64,000 nt of DNA from Streptomyces xanthophaeus (GCF_030440515.1 NZ_CP076543.1:5404501-5468500); one strand, 5' to 3'; positions 34,737-45,346 are shown, counted from the first letter of the stretch. Program-made: numbers and translations. The notes: a model not told the origin generated them from the sequence alone.

Positions 34737-37607
34737 ATGAGCGAGACGAACACCCCGGCCCCCGAGGCGGCCGAGGCGCACCGCTACACGGCTGCCATGG
34801 CCGCCGACATCGAGGCACGCTGGCAGGACGTCTGGGACGCGCAGGGCACGTACGAGGCCCCGAACCCGACCGGCGACCTGGCCGGGGACCCCGCGGTGGT
34901 CGCACGGCCCAAGAAGTTCATCATGGACATGTTCCCGTACCCCTCCGGTGCGGGCCTGCACGTCGGACATCCGCTCGGGTACATCGCCACCGACGTCTTC
35001 GCCCGCCACCAGCGGATGACCGGCCACAACGTCCTGCACACCCTGGGCTTCGACGCCTTCGGCCTGCCGGCCGAGCAGTACGCCGTGCAGACCGGCACGC
35101 ACCCGCGCGTCTCGACCGAGGCCAACATCGAGAACATGAAGGTCCAGCTGCGCCGGCTGGGCCTGGGCCACGACAAGCGCCGGTCGTTCGCCACGATCGA
35201 CCCGGACTACTACAAGTGGACCCAGTGGATCTTCCTGCAGATCTACAACTCCTGGTACGACACCGACGCGAAGAAGGCCCGGCCGATCGCCGAGCTGGTC
35301 GCCGCCTTCGAGGACGGCTCCCGTGAGGTCCCCGGCGGCCGTGCCTGGGCCGCGCTGACCGCGGCCGAGCGGGCCGACGTGCTGAACGAGTACCGGCTGG
35401 CGTACTCCTCGGACGCGCCGGTGAACTGGTGTCCCGGGCTGGGCACCGTGCTGGCCAACGAGGAGGTCACCGCCGACGGCCGGTCCGAGCGCGGCAACTT
35501 CCCCGTCTTCAAGTCCCGGCTGAGCCAGTGGAACATGCGGATCACCGCATACGCCGACCGGCTGATCGACGACCTGGACGCGCTGGACTGGCCCGAGGCC
35601 ATCAAGCTGCAGCAGCGGAACTGGATCGGCCGCAGCGAGGGCGCGCGCGTCGACTTCGCGCTGGGCGACGAGGCCATCACCGTCTTCACCACCCGTCCGG
35701 ACACCCTGTTCGGCGCCACCTACATGGTGCTGGCGCCCGAGCACCCGCTGGTGGAGAAGTTCATCCCGGCCGCCTGGCCCGAGGGCACCCACGAGGTGTG
35801 GACCGGCGGGCACGCCACGCCGGCCGAGGCCGTCAGCGCCTACCGCCAGCAGGCCGCCTCGAAGTCGGACGTCGAGCGTCAGGCCGAGGCCAAGGACAAG
35901 ACCGGTGTCTTCACCGGCGAGTACGCGATCAACCCGGTCAGCGGCGACAAGGTCCCGGTCTTCATCGCCGACTACGTGCTGATGGGCTACGGCACGGGCG
36001 CGATCATGGCCGTCCCGGCGCACGACAGCCGCGACTTCGAGTTCGCGCGCGCCTTCGAGCTGCCGATGCGCTGCGTCGTGGAGCCGTCGGACGGGCGCGG
36101 CACCGACCCCGCCGAGTGGGACGGCGCCTTCGTCTCCTACGACGCGAAGCTGGTCAACTCGACGGGCGAGGGCATCGCCCTGGACGGCCTGGGCGTCGTC
36201 GAGGCGAAGGCCGCGATCACCGACTGGCTGGCCGGGCGCGGCATCGGCGAGGGGACGGTCAACTTCCGGCTGCGCGACTGGCTGTTCAGCCGTCAGCGCT
36301 ACTGGGGCGAGCCCTTCCCGATCGTCTACGACGAGGACGGCGTCGCGCACCCGCTGCCCGAGTCGATGCTGCCCCTGGAGCTGCCGGAGGTCGAGGACTA
36401 CTCCCCGCGCACCTTCGAGGCGGACGACGCCACCTCCAAGCCGGAGACCCCGCTGTCGCGCAACGGCGAGTGGGTCAACGTGGAGCTGGACCTGGGCGAC
36501 GGCCGGGGCCTGCGCTCCTTCCGCCGCGAGACCAACACCATGCCCAACTGGGCCGGTTCCTGCTGGTACGAGCTGCGCTACCTGGACCCGAACAACGCCT
36601 CGGCCCTGGTGGACCCGGAGATCGAGCAGTACTGGATGGGCCCGCGCGAGGGCGTACCGCACGGTGGTGTCGACCTGTACGTGGGCGGCGCCGAGCACGC
36701 GGTGCTGCACCTGCTGTACGCCCGCTTCTGGTCGAAGGTGCTGTTCGACCTGGGCCACGTCTCCTCGGTCGAGCCGTTCCACAAGCTGTTCAACCAGGGC
36801 ATGATCCAGGCCTACGTCTACCGCGACGAGCGAGGCTTCCCCGTCACGGCCACCGAGGTCGAGGAGCGCGACGGCACGTTCTTCTTCGAGGGCGAGCCGG
36901 TCAAGCGCGAGCTGGGCAAGATGGGCAAGTCCCTGAAGAACGCCGTCACGCCCGACGAGATCTGCGAGGAGTACGGCGCGGACACGCTGCGCCTGTACGA
37001 GATGGCGATGGGTCCGCTGGACGTCTCCCGTCCGTGGGACACCCGGGCCGTGGTGGGCCAGTACCGGCTGCTGCAGCGCCTGTGGCGCAACATCGTGGAC
37101 GAGGAGACCGGCGCGGTCACCGTCGTGGACGGTGAGCCGGACGAGGCGACCCTGCGCGCGCTGCACAAGGCGATCGACGGGGCCGGCGCGGACCTGGCCG
37201 GGCTGCGCTTCAACACCGCCATCGCGAAGATCACCGAGCTGAACAACGCGCTGACGAAGGCCGGCCGCCCGCTGGAGCGCTCGGTCGCCGAGGCCCTGGT
37301 GCTGCTGGTCGCCCCGCTGGCCCCGCACATCGCGGAGGAGCTGTGGCACCGCCTGGGTCACAGCGAGTCGGTGGTCCACCAGGACTTCCCGGTCGCGGAC
37401 CCGGCGTACGTCGTGGACGAGAGCGTGACGTGCGTGGTGCAGGTCAAGGGCAAGGTCAAGGCGCGGCTGGAGGTGCCGCCGACGATCTCCGAGGCGGAGC
37501 TGGAGCAGCTGGCCGTGACCGACGAGGGCGTCGTGGCGGCGCTGGGCGGCGCGGAGATCCGCAAGGTGATCGTGCGCGCGCCGAAGCTGGTGAACATCGT
37601 CATCTGA
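34737..37607 (+). CDS. leuS: Leucyl-tRNA synthetase
   Basis: Class I aminoacyl-tRNA synthetase that charges tRNA-Leu. The 956-residue protein has the HIGH-type motif HVGH at residues 75–78, a long CP1 editing insert (~270–480, with the [12 protein letters not shown] segment), and the KMSKS-type motif KMGKS starting at K728, then the anticodon-binding and C-terminal domains. ATG 34737 is used because the family begins with this MSETN-like leader; the upstream in-frame extension to 34509 covers the leader peptide and terminator. Likely regulated by transcription attenuation in its leader. Confidence 0.97.
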   Translation: MSETNTPAPEAAEAHRYTAAMAADIEARWQDVWDAQGTYEAPNPTGDLAGDPAVVARPKKFIMDMFPYPSGAGLHVGHPLGYIATDVFARHQRMTGHNVLHTLGFDAFGLPAEQYAVQTGTHPRVSTEANIENMKVQLRRLGLGHDKRRSFATIDPDYYKWTQWIFLQIYNSWYDTDAKKARPIAELVAAFEDGSREVPGGRAWAALTAAERADVLNEYRLAYSSDAPVNWCPGLGTVLANEEVTADGRSERGNFPVFKSRLSQWNMRITAYADRLIDDLDALDWPEAIKLQQRNWIGRSEGARVDFALGDEAITVFTTRPDTLFGATYMVLAPEHPLVEKFIPAAWPEGTHEVWTGGHATPAEAVSAYRQQAASKSDVERQAEAKDKTGVFTGEYAINPVSGDKVPVFIADYVLMGYGTGAIMAVPAHDSRDFEFARAFELPMRCVVEPSDGRGTDPAEWDGAFVSYDAKLVNSTGEGIALDGLGVVEAKAAITDWLAGRGIGEGTVNFRLRDWLFSRQRYWGEPFPIVYDEDGVAHPLPESMLPLELPEVEDYSPRTFEADDATSKPETPLSRNGEWVNVELDLGDGRGLRSFRRETNTMPNWAGSCWYELRYLDPNNASALVDPEIEQYWMGPREGVPHGGVDLYVGGAEHAVLHLLYARFWSKVLFDLGHVSSVEPFHKLFNQGMIQAYVYRDERGFPVTATEVEERDGTFFFEGEPVKRELGKMGKSLKNAVTPDEICEEYGADTLRLYEMAMGPLDVSRPWDTRAVVGQYRLLQRLWRNIVDEETGAVTVVDGEPDEATLRALHKAIDGAGADLAGLRFNTAIAKITELNNALTKAGRPLERSVAEALVLLVAPLAPHIAEELWHRLGHSESVVHQDFPVADPAYVVDESVTCVVQVKGKVKARLEVPPTISEAELEQLAVTDEGVVAALGGAEIRKVIVRAPKLVNIVI

Positions 37608-37637
37608 GGGCGCACCCCCGCATAGGGGAGATCCCGT

Positions 37638-37680
37638 ACGGGCAGGTTGGGGGTTCGATTGGAACCCCTGGCCTGCCCGT
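37638..37680 (+). terminator. Stem-loop terminator after leuS
   Basis: Outer stem ACGGGCAGG/CCTGCCCGT encloses an inner stem GGGGTTC/GAACCCC. It lies 30 bases after the leuS stop. Confidence 0.75.
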
Positions 37681-37737
37681 GGCGTTTACCGTGGAGGGGA
37701 CGGAAAAGAGCCGTCGGGTGCTGGGGAAGGGATGCTC

Positions 37738-38517
37738 ATGGAGGCCGCGTTGATCATCTTCGCGCTGATGGTGCTTTTCACCTTCCTGGGGTTGGGCGTG
37801 TACGCGACCGTCAAGGTGGTGCAGGCGACCAAGCGCGGTGTGGACCGGACCATCACGCAGGCGCGGCGGACGGTGGAGGACACCACGCTGCGCGCCAAGA
37901 GCTTCGGTCAGGTCGGGGTCACGGGGGCGCTGGCGCAGCTGCGGCTCGACCTGCGGACCTCGATGCGCGCCACGGAGCAGGCGCTGCAGGACGGCGTCCG
38001 GGTGGACGCCTCGCTGCACGAGTCGATCGCGCTGTTCGAGCGGCTGAGCGCGCACGGGCGCGAGCTCGACGACGAGCTGAAGCGGCTGGAGCAGGACCCG
38101 GACCGCGGACGGATCGCGGAACGCCTGCCGGACCTGCGGGAGCGGACGGCCAAGATCAAGCAAGCCGCGGACTCGCTGCGGTGGGCCGCGCGGGACCGGG
38201 CGCAGCGCTTCGCGCAGGACGACCTGTCCACGCTGTCGGCCCAGATCGAGGTCGAGTCCGACGCGTTGCGGGACTGGCAGCGGGAGCCGGCGGACGACCT
38301 CGCGGCGGCGGCCGCGGCGTGGGACGCGGCGCAGGCTAACGGGGCCGCGGCGGGTCCGGTGCAGGCTCCGGGGAACGCCCCGGGGAACGCTCCGGGGCAG
38401 CCTGCGGCGGCGGCGAGCCCGGCGTGGGGCGCGGATCAGCCGCAGGCGCTGAACCCGGCCGCACCGGCGCCGCAGTACCCGTGGCAGAAGGCGCGTCGCC
38501 CGGAAAGCACCACCTGA
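37738..38517 (+). CDS. Membrane-anchored coiled-coil protein of unknown function
   Basis: A 259-residue protein with a single N-terminal helix (ALIIFALMVLFTFLGLGVYATV), then about 170 residues of charged heptad-like helix (THRRTVEDTT-type, LSAHGRELDDELKRLEQ, RTAKIKQAADSLRW), then an Ala/Pro/Gln-rich disordered tail with a short NAPG repeat. Topology is that of a cytoplasmic coiled coil tethered to the membrane. ATG 37738 has a GGAAGG site at proper distance; ATG 37732 is too close. No enzymatic motif. Could be structural or a scaffold. Confidence 0.8.
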   Translation: MEAALIIFALMVLFTFLGLGVYATVKVVQATKRGVDRTITQARRTVEDTTLRAKSFGQVGVTGALAQLRLDLRTSMRATEQALQDGVRVDASLHESIALFERLSAHGRELDDELKRLEQDPDRGRIAERLPDLRERTAKIKQAADSLRWAARDRAQRFAQDDLSTLSAQIEVESDALRDWQREPADDLAAAAAAWDAAQANGAAAGPVQAPGNAPGNAPGQPAAAASPAWGADQPQALNPAAPAPQYPWQKARRPESTT

Positions 38518-38654
38518 GGCGGGACGCCCGGGTACGCGTAGGGGCCCGTAGCGGGCTCGTACCGTAGGCTCTCGCCGCCCCGGGGACCCCGGCCGGCGGT
38601 CGCGTCGTGGGGCCAGGCTGCCGTCACGCCCCCACTGGCGGTAACCTCCGGCTC

Positions 38655-39500
38655 ATGTCCCGCCATGTCGCCATCGTCACCGATTCCACGGCCTACCTGC
38701 CCCGACCGGCCATGGCGCGGCACGGAATCACCGCCGTCCCGCTCACCGTGGTGCTCGGTGGTGAGGCACTCGAGGAAGGCACCGAGATCTCGGCGCGCAG
38801 CCTGGCCCTGGCCCTGCAGAAGCGCCGCTCGGTCACCACTTCGCGTCCCAGCCCGGAGGAGTTCGTCCGGGCCTACCGGGCGGCCGCGGACGCGGGGGCG
38901 ACCGGCATCGTCAGCCTGCACCTGTCCGCCGAGCTGTCCGGCACCTACGACGCCGCCGCGCTCGCCGCGAAGACCGCACCCGTACCGGTGCGCGTCGTGG
39001 ACACCGGCATGATCGCGATGGCTCTCGGCTTCTGTGCGCTCGCCGCCGCCGAGGTGGCCGAGGCGGGCGGGTCCGTGGACGAGGCCGTGGCGGCCGCCGA
39101 GAAGCGCGCGGCGGACATGGCCGCGTTCTTCTACGTCGACACCCTCGACTACCTCCGCCGCGGCGGCCGGATCGGGGCCGCGCAGGCCCTCCTCGGCTCC
39201 GCCCTGGCGGTGAAGCCCCTGCTGACGCTGGACGGCGGGCGGATCGAGATGCTGGAGAAGGTCCGTACGTCGTCCAAGGCCATCGCCCGCCTGGAGGAGC
39301 TGGCCGTCGAGCGCGCCGGGTCCGCCGCCGTCGACGTGGCGGTGCACCACCTGGCGGCTCCGGAGCGGGCGGAGAAGCTCGCCGAGCGGCTCCGCGAGCG
39401 CATTCCCGGTCTGGTCGAGCTGCACGTCAGCGAGGTCGGTGCGGTGATCGGGGCGCACACCGGCCCGGGGCTGCTGGCGGCGGTCGTCTCGCCCCGCTGA
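38655..39500 (+). CDS. DegV family fatty-acid-binding protein
   Basis: Binds fatty acids for the FakA/FakB type kinase pathway in other bacteria. The 281-residue protein begins with VAIVTDSTAYLP (binding-site threonine/serine), has TSRPSPEEF, the SLHLSAELSGTYDAA motif and FYVDTLDYLRRGGRIG, all DegV hallmarks. TAACCT at 38642–38647 lies 7 bases before the ATG with no ribosome site, suggesting a leaderless mRNA. Whether a FakA partner exists cannot be judged from the window. Confidence 0.93.
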   Translation: MSRHVAIVTDSTAYLPRPAMARHGITAVPLTVVLGGEALEEGTEISARSLALALQKRRSVTTSRPSPEEFVRAYRAAADAGATGIVSLHLSAELSGTYDAAALAAKTAPVPVRVVDTGMIAMALGFCALAAAEVAEAGGSVDEAVAAAEKRAADMAAFFYVDTLDYLRRGGRIGAAQALLGSALAVKPLLTLDGGRIEMLEKVRTSSKAIARLEELAVERAGSAAVDVAVHHLAAPERAEKLAERLRERIPGLVELHVSEVGAVIGAHTGPGLLAAVVSPR

Positions 39501-39598
39501 TCACCGGAACGGGTGGCGCGGTTATCCACAACGGGTCTTTTTTCCACCGGAATTGAGTGATCCGAACCGGGGGCGGGATCGGCCTCTACGGTCGTGGC

Positions 39599-40636
39599 AT
39601 GACTCTTCGAACGCGTGCTTCGTATCCGTCGGGCGCCACCGGTGGCCCGGGCCGCCCCCGTCTCTCCGACGGCCGTCTCTCCGAGAACCGGCTCTCCGGC
39701 AGCCGTCTGCGGTATCGCCGTTCGGCACGTCGTGGCCGGCGGGTTCCGCACCCGGAGCCGGGCGCGGTGCGGCGACGGGCCGAGGCCCTGCTGGGCGGCA
39801 GCAGCCCGCCGCAGGCCCCGGTCCCGCCGCCCCCGCCGCAGGCCCCGCCGCCACGGGCGCTCCAGGCGCCGCCCGCGGCCCCGGACGGGGCCGATGCCCG
39901 GGCACCGTCCGACGGGGCGTCCGGGCTGCCCCCAGGGGCCGCGCGGAGGCTGGCCGTGCGGGAGCGGCTGCCGCTGTGGCTGCAGGACCGCTGCGAGGTG
40001 CGGCCGCGTGCGGTGGCCGCCGTCGGGGTGGTGCTGATCGCCGCCGTCGGTTTCGCCGGGCAGCAGTACTGGTCGGCCCGGCCGCGGGCGGTGACCGTGC
40101 CCGCGGTGGTCGCGCCGGGGGCTGTCCCGGCGGGGGCCACGGCGCCGGCGGGGGCTCCGGGCCCGGGAGCGGGAGCGGGGGCCGGCGGGGCCGCGCGGAT
40201 CGTCGTCGACGTCAGCGGCAAGGTCCGGGATCCCGGGGTGCGGCGGCTGCCAGCGGGTTCGCGGGTGGAGGACGCGTTGGCCGCCGCCGGGGGAGTGCGT
40301 CCGGGCACCGACACGACCGGGCTGAACCGGGCCCGCGTGCTGGTGGACGGCGAGCAGGTGGTCGTCGGCGCCCCGGCGCAGCCGCCACCGGCCGCCGGGC
40401 CGGGCGGCGGTGCCGGCTCCGGTCCTGGTTCCGGCCCTGGCCCTGGCCCGCTGAGTCTGGGTTCGGCCACGGTCGCCCAGCTCGACGGGCTGCCGGGGGT
40501 CGGGCCGGTACTGGCGCAGCACATCGTCGACTTCCGTACCGCCCGCGGCGGCTTCCGCTCCGTGGAGGAGCTCCGCCAGGTCGACGGCATCGGTGAGCGG
40601 CGCTTCGCCGACCTGCGCACGCTGGTGCGGCCGTGA
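39599..40636 (+). CDS. comEA: ComEA family DNA-binding competence protein
   Basis: Membrane-anchored double-strand DNA receptor of the ComEA/ComEC uptake pair. The 345-residue protein has a long disordered Pro/Arg-rich N-terminus, one helix near residues 140–158 (AVAAVGVVLIAAVGFAGQQY), a SLBB-type segment (IVVDVSGKVRDPGVRRLPAGS), and C-terminal helix-hairpin-helix motifs (LDGLPGVGPVLAQHIVDFR and ELRQVDGIGERRFADL). Overlaps comEC by four bases. TACGGT at 39587–39592 six bases before ATG suggests a leaderless start. Natural competence is not established in Streptomyces. Confidence 0.93.
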   Translation: MTLRTRASYPSGATGGPGRPRLSDGRLSENRLSGSRLRYRRSARRGRRVPHPEPGAVRRRAEALLGGSSPPQAPVPPPPPQAPPPRALQAPPAAPDGADARAPSDGASGLPPGAARRLAVRERLPLWLQDRCEVRPRAVAAVGVVLIAAVGFAGQQYWSARPRAVTVPAVVAPGAVPAGATAPAGAPGPGAGAGAGGAARIVVDVSGKVRDPGVRRLPAGSRVEDALAAAGGVRPGTDTTGLNRARVLVDGEQVVVGAPAQPPPAAGPGGGAGSGPGSGPGPGPLSLGSATVAQLDGLPGVGPVLAQHIVDFRTARGGFRSVEELRQVDGIGERRFADLRTLVRP

Positions 40637-43020
40637 ACCGCCCGGAGGGTCCGGGCCCGCCGGACCTCCGCATCGTGGTGCCGGCCGGGGCCGCCTGGGC
40701 GGCGGCCGCCCTCGCCCTGGACATGCCCGTCCACCGGACCGCCCTCGGGGTGGCCCTGGGGATGGTCTGCGCGGGCCTGTTGATGCTGGGCGCGTGCCGG
40801 CGTCCGGGACCGCTGTGGCGGCTCGCCCCGGCCGCGGCGGCGGCCCTGCTGTGTGCGTCGGCCGGGGCCGGTGTGGCGGGGCTCCAGCGGGCCGAGGCGC
40901 GGGCCGGACCGGTGGCCGGGCTCGCACAGGAGCACGCCCGCGTCCTCGCGGAACTCACCGTCGGCTCCGACCCGAGAGCCGCCCGGAGCACGAGCGGGCC
41001 GCCGGTGGTGGCACTGGACGCGGTGGTGACGCGGGTGACCGGGCCCGACGGGACGAGTACCCGGGTCGAGACCCCGGTGCGGGTGCTGGCCGGGCATCCG
41101 GGATGGGCCCGGCTGCAGCCTTCCACCCGGGTGGTGGCGGTCGCCCGGCTCGCCCCGGCGCAGGGCGGGGAACGGGCCGTGGCGCTGCTCCGGCCGGCCG
41201 GTGACACCCCGCCCGGGGTGACCGGCGGCCCGGACACCGTCCAGCGGCTCGCGGGGCGGCTGCGAGCCGGGCTGCGCGAGGCCACCGAGGAGCTCGCGCC
41301 GGACGCCAGGGCCCTGCTGCCGGGGCTGGTCGTCGGGGACACGTCCAGGGTTTCCGCCGACCTGCACGAGGCCTTCCGGGCCACCGACCTGCTGCACCTG
41401 CTGGCCGTCTCCGGGTCCAACCTGACCGTGGTGCTGTTCCTGCTCATCGGGCCCCCGGCCCGCGCGCAGCAGGCCGAACGGCGCGGGCTGGCACCCCGCC
41501 TCGGCCTCTCGCTGCGGGTGACCGCCCTGTGCGGGGCGGCCCTGACCCTGGCCTTCGTGGTGGTGTGCCGGCCCGAACCGAGCGTGCTGCGGGCCGCTGC
41601 CTGCGGGTCGGTCACCCTGCTGGCCATCGCCACCGGGCGGCGCAGGTCGCTGATCCCGGCCCTGGGCGCCGCCGTGCTGCTGCTGGTGCTCTACGACCCC
41701 TGGCTGGCCCGCAGCCCCGGCTTCCTGCTCTCCGTACTGGCCACCGGGGCGCTGCTCACCCTCGCTCCCCGGTGGAGCGACGCCTTGCGGCGCCGTGGGG
41801 CGGGACCGCGGCTCTCCGAGGCGCTGGGGGCCGCAGCGGCCGCGCAGGCGGTGTGCGCGCCCGTGGTGGCCGTCCTCGCCGCCCGGGTCAGCCTGGTGGC
41901 GGTGCCGTGCAACCTGCTGGCCGAGCTGGCGGCGGGTCCCGCGACGGTCCTCGGCTTCGCCGCGCTCGCGGTGGCTCCGGTGTGGATGCCCGCCGCGGAG
42001 GTGCTCGCCCGGTGCGCGGCGGTGCCGGCGGGGTGGATCGCGGGCGTGGCCCGGGCCGGGTCCCGGTTCCCGGGCGCGGAGCTGTCGTGGCCGGGCGGGC
42101 TCGCCGGGGGCGTTCTGCTGGCCGCGGCCACCCTGGCCGTCGTCGTGGTCGCCGGTGCCCGGTTCCGCGGGCGCGGGTGGCTCTGCTCCGCCCTGGCGGT
42201 GCTGCTGCTCCTGGCCGTACTGCGGCCGCCGCAGCTCACCCGTACGCTCTCCGGCTGGCCGCCGCCCGACTGGAGCTACGTCCAGTGCGCCGTGGGGCAG
42301 GGGGACGCCGCAGTGCTCTCCGTGGGCCCGGGGGAGGCCCTGGTGGTGGACACCGGCCCGGAGCCCGGACCGGTGGACGACTGTCTGCGCGCGCTGGGCG
42401 TGCACCGCGTGCCGCTGCTCCTGCTGACGCATTTTCACGCCGACCATGTGGGAGGCCTGTCGGGGGTGCTGCGGGGCCGGTCCGTGGCTGTGATCCAGGC
42501 CACCTCGCTCGAAGACCCGCCGGGGCAGGCCGAGTTCGTCCGGCGGACCGCGGCGGCCGCCGGTGTGCCGATCGTGACCGCGGTGCAGGGGGAGCGGCGC
42601 CGGGCCGGGGCGTTCGAGTGGCAGGTGCTCTGGCCGCCGCCTGCCGGACCACCGCCCGAGGGGCCCAACGACGCGAGCGTGGCCCTGCTGGTGCGAGGGG
42701 CGGGGCTGACCCTCCTGCTCCTCGGCGACCTCGAACCTCCGGCGCAGCAGGCCCTCTTGAGGGCCCATCCGGACCTCGGTCCGGTGGACGTCCTCAAGGT
42801 CGCGCATCACGGTTCCGCGCACCAGGACCCGGAGCTGTACGCCCGGATCCGGCCACGGCTCGCGCTCGTTCCCGTCGGCGTGGCCAACCGCTACGGACAC
42901 CCCGCGCCGAGTACGCTCGCCCGGCTGCGGGAGCTGGGGGCGACCGTGCTGCGCACCGACACCGACGGCTCGATCGCCGTCACCGGAAGCGGAGTTCGGC
43001 TACGTTCATTTCCGGCCAAC
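40633..43020 (+). CDS. comEC: ComEC/Rec2 family protein; no in-frame stop at the expected end
   Basis: DNA-uptake channel-type membrane protein. Order is an N-terminal OB-like domain (~50–200), the competence domain with multiple helices (~230–540, LHLLAVSGSNLTVVLF signature), and a metallo-β-lactamase-like domain (~555–795) with THFHADHVGG and HHGSAHQD. The listed end is where family-like sequence stops; the frame itself has no stop until 46003–46005 and runs through the yceI, holA and 45347 genes in another frame. A one-base shift near 43000 would give a TGA at 43085–43087. So this copy either has a frameshift or lost its stop. Confidence 0.85.
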
Positions 43021-43144
43021 CGGCGGCGGAATCGGCGCGGTCATACCGGGCGCGACCACTCTGTTTGCCCACAACCCGACAGCATGATCGAATGCGTCTT
43101 CGCCAGAGCGGTCCAAGTCCACACAGCACGGGGGTGCATCAGCC

Positions 43145-44026
43145 ATGTTCGGTCGCCGACGGGGGATGGAGACGGCCGGAAGTTCCAGCCCGTCCACATC
43201 CGCGACACTGACGCTCCCGCCGACGGCGCGTCTGCTCAGCTGCCGGGTCCTCGACACGGTCCACCGGCCGGTCCGGCAGGCCACGTTCGAGGTGACCGAC
43301 CCGATCGGCCGCCGCATCGTCAGCGGCGAGACCGACCCGTTCGGCGGCTTCGCCGTTGCCGTACCGGAGGGGGAGTACCGGCTCTCCGTGACCGCGGAGG
43401 GGTACGCGCCCTTCCACGGGGTGACGATCGTGGGGGACCCGGGGCAGCCCGGCACCGCGGAGATCATCCTGGACACGGTGGAGCCGCCGCTGCTGCCGCA
43501 GCCCGGCCACTGGGAGCTCGACCCGACGCACTCGTCCATCGGCTTCACGGCCCGCCACATCGGCCTGGCCCGGATCCGCGGCCGGTTCACCACGTTCGCC
43601 GGGGCGGTGCGGATAGCCGAGCGCATGGAGGACTCCTCCATGCACGTGATCATCGACGCGGCGAGCATCGACACCGGGGTGCGGCTGCGCGACGACCACC
43701 TGAGGTCGGGGGACTTCCTGGACGCGGTCCGCCACCCCACGGTGGAGTTCTACAGCGAGCGCTTCATCCACCGCAGCGGCAGCAGCTGGGCCGTCGCCGG
43801 GGCGCTGACCCTCCACGGGGTGAGCCGGTCCGTGACCCTGGACACCCAGTACCTGGGCCTGGGCACGGGCCTGGAGGGCGAGCTCCGGGCGGCCTGCCGG
43901 GCCACCGCCGAGCTGCACCGCGAGGACTTCACCCTGAACTGGCAGTCGATGCTGGCGCACGGGATCGCGGCCATCGGTTCGAGCGTGGAAGTGACGCTGG
44001 ACGTCCAGGCCGTGCGCAAGGCCTGA
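43145..44026 (+). CDS. YceI family protein with N-terminal carboxypeptidase-regulatory-like domain
   Basis: A 293-residue protein with two parts. Residues ~30–105 look like a small β-sandwich (GRRIVSGETDPFGGFAVAVPEGEYRLSVTAEGY), typical of carboxypeptidase regulatory-like domains. Residues ~120–290 are the YceI lipocalin-like barrel (WELDPTHSSIGFTARHI, RSGDFLDAVRHPTVEFYS), which binds isoprenoid-type ligands in other bacteria. There is no clear secretion signal, which is unusual for YceI. It lies between comEC and the converging small gene at 44038. Confidence 0.9.
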   Translation: MFGRRRGMETAGSSSPSTSATLTLPPTARLLSCRVLDTVHRPVRQATFEVTDPIGRRIVSGETDPFGGFAVAVPEGEYRLSVTAEGYAPFHGVTIVGDPGQPGTAEIILDTVEPPLLPQPGHWELDPTHSSIGFTARHIGLARIRGRFTTFAGAVRIAERMEDSSMHVIIDAASIDTGVRLRDDHLRSGDFLDAVRHPTVEFYSERFIHRSGSSWAVAGALTLHGVSRSVTLDTQYLGLGTGLEGELRAACRATAELHREDFTLNWQSMLAHGIAAIGSSVEVTLDVQAVRKA

Positions 44027-44037
44027 CGCGCGGCCCC

Positions 44038-44280
44038 CTACGGGGCTTCCAGCCAGCCCTCGTACTCGGCGGCGAGGTCGTCCAGCGAGGTGGTGTCGAG
44101 CCGTTCCTGCGGATCCTCGACGACCACCAGCCACTGGGCGTCCTCGGCGTCGTCCTCGCCGGCCAGCGCGTCGCGGATCAACTGCGGCTCCTCCGGGAGG
44201 CCGAAGCGGTCGGCAGCCTCCTGGGCCACCTCCTCGGCGGCGTCGCGGTCGGGCAGGACGAGTACATGTCGCACATTCAC
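44038..44280 (-). CDS. Small acidic protein of unknown function
   Basis: An 80-residue protein, strongly acidic, starting VNVRHVLVLPDRDAAEEVAQE and ending in EYEGWLEAP. It has an α/β-looking pattern and contains the segment AEDAQWLVVVEDP, the kind of sequence seen in a conserved Streptomyces protein next to holA (recollection). GTG 44280 or GTG 44274 could start it; the ribosome site is weak. Oriented against yceI and divergent from holA. Confidence 0.7.
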   Translation of the reverse strand: MNVRHVLVLPDRDAAEEVAQEAADRFGLPEEPQLIRDALAGEDDAEDAQWLVVVEDPQERLDTTSLDDLAAEYEGWLEAP

Positions 44281-44341
44281 GCGACCATTCTCGGGCACGC
44301 AGGGCGGGGGGCTGTCAGTGCGGCGTGGGATGCTGGAGCCG

Positions 44342-45334
44342 ATGGCCACCAGGAAGAACTCCACCGACGATCCGCTTGCCCCGCTCACCCTCGCGGTGGG
44401 GCAGGAGGAGCTGCTGCTCGACCGTGCCGTGCGCGAGGTGGTGACGGCCGCCCGTGCCGCCGACGCCGACACGGATGTCCGCGACCTCGCCTCCGAGCAG
44501 CTCCAGCCCGGCACGCTCGCCGAGCTGACGAGCCCCTCGCTCTTCTCCGAGCGCAAGGTGCTGGTCGTGCGCAACGCGCAGGACCTGTCCGCGGACTCGG
44601 TCAAGGAGGTCAAGGCCTACCTCGCCGCGCCCTACGAGGAGATCATCCTGGTCCTGCTCCACGCGGGCGGGGCCAAGGGCAAGGGTCTGCTGGACGCCGC
44701 GCGCAAGGCGGGCGCGCGGGAGATCGCCTGCCCGAAGATGACGAAGGCCGCGGACCGGCTGTCCTTCGTGCGGGGCGAATTCCGCACGCTCGGCCGGTCG
44801 GCGACCCCGGAGGCCTGCCAGAGCCTGGTGGACGCGATCGGCAGCGACCTGCGGGAGCTGGCGAGCGCCGCCGCGCAGCTGTGCGCCGACGTCGAGGGCA
44901 CCATCGACGAGGCCGTCGTCGCCCGCTACTACACCGGCCGGGCCGAGGCATCCAGCTTCACGGTCGCCGACCGGGCGGTCGAGGGGCGTGCGGCCGAGGC
45001 CCTGGAGGCCCTGCGCTGGTCCCTGTCCACCGGGGTGGCGCCGGTCCTGATCACCAGTGCTCTGGCCCAGGCGGTCCGCGCGATCGGCAAGCTCGCCTCC
45101 GCCCCGCGCGGAGCCCGCCCCGGCGACCTCGCCCGGGACCTGGGCATGCCCCCGTGGAAGATCGACCGGGTCCGCCAGCAGATGCGCGGCTGGTCGGCGG
45201 ACGGGGTCTCGGACGCCCTGCGCGCCGTGGCCGCGGCCGATGCCGGGGTCAAGGGCGGCGGCGACGATCCCGAGTACGCCCTGGAGAAGGCCGTCGTCGC
45301 GGTGGCCCGCGCGGCCCGTCCCCAGCGCCGTTAG
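44342..45334 (+). CDS. holA: DNA polymerase III delta subunit
   Basis: Clamp-loader subunit that opens the β sliding clamp. The 330-residue product has the N-terminal AAA+-like fold without Walker residues (PLTLAVGQEELLLDRAV, LFSERKVLVVRNAQ) and the C-terminal collar domain (ALRWSLSTGVAPVLITSALAQ). ATG 44342 gives the usual MATRKN-type start; ATG 44330 is possible. Location downstream of comEC is the common bacterial order, here interrupted by yceI. Confidence 0.93.
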   Translation: MATRKNSTDDPLAPLTLAVGQEELLLDRAVREVVTAARAADADTDVRDLASEQLQPGTLAELTSPSLFSERKVLVVRNAQDLSADSVKEVKAYLAAPYEEIILVLLHAGGAKGKGLLDAARKAGAREIACPKMTKAADRLSFVRGEFRTLGRSATPEACQSLVDAIGSDLRELASAAAQLCADVEGTIDEAVVARYYTGRAEASSFTVADRAVEGRAAEALEALRWSLSTGVAPVLITSALAQAVRAIGKLASAPRGARPGDLARDLGMPPWKIDRVRQQMRGWSADGVSDALRAVAAADAGVKGGGDDPEYALEKAVVAVARAARPQRR

Positions 45335-45346
45335 CGGACGTCCCGC

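Noticed and set aside
34500..34737. A T-box riboswitch before leuS
   Set aside because: I see no T-box consensus or specifier-loop architecture; a short Leu-rich leader peptide with terminator explains the region better.
34728..37379. An 883-codon minus-strand frame inside leuS
   Set aside because: Antisense shadow of a well-defined leuS; no recognisable protein features.
37650..37670. A tRNA T-arm-like GGGGTTCGATTGGAACCCC fragment after leuS
   Set aside because: It is the inner part of the leuS terminator hairpin; no acceptor, D or anticodon arm exists.
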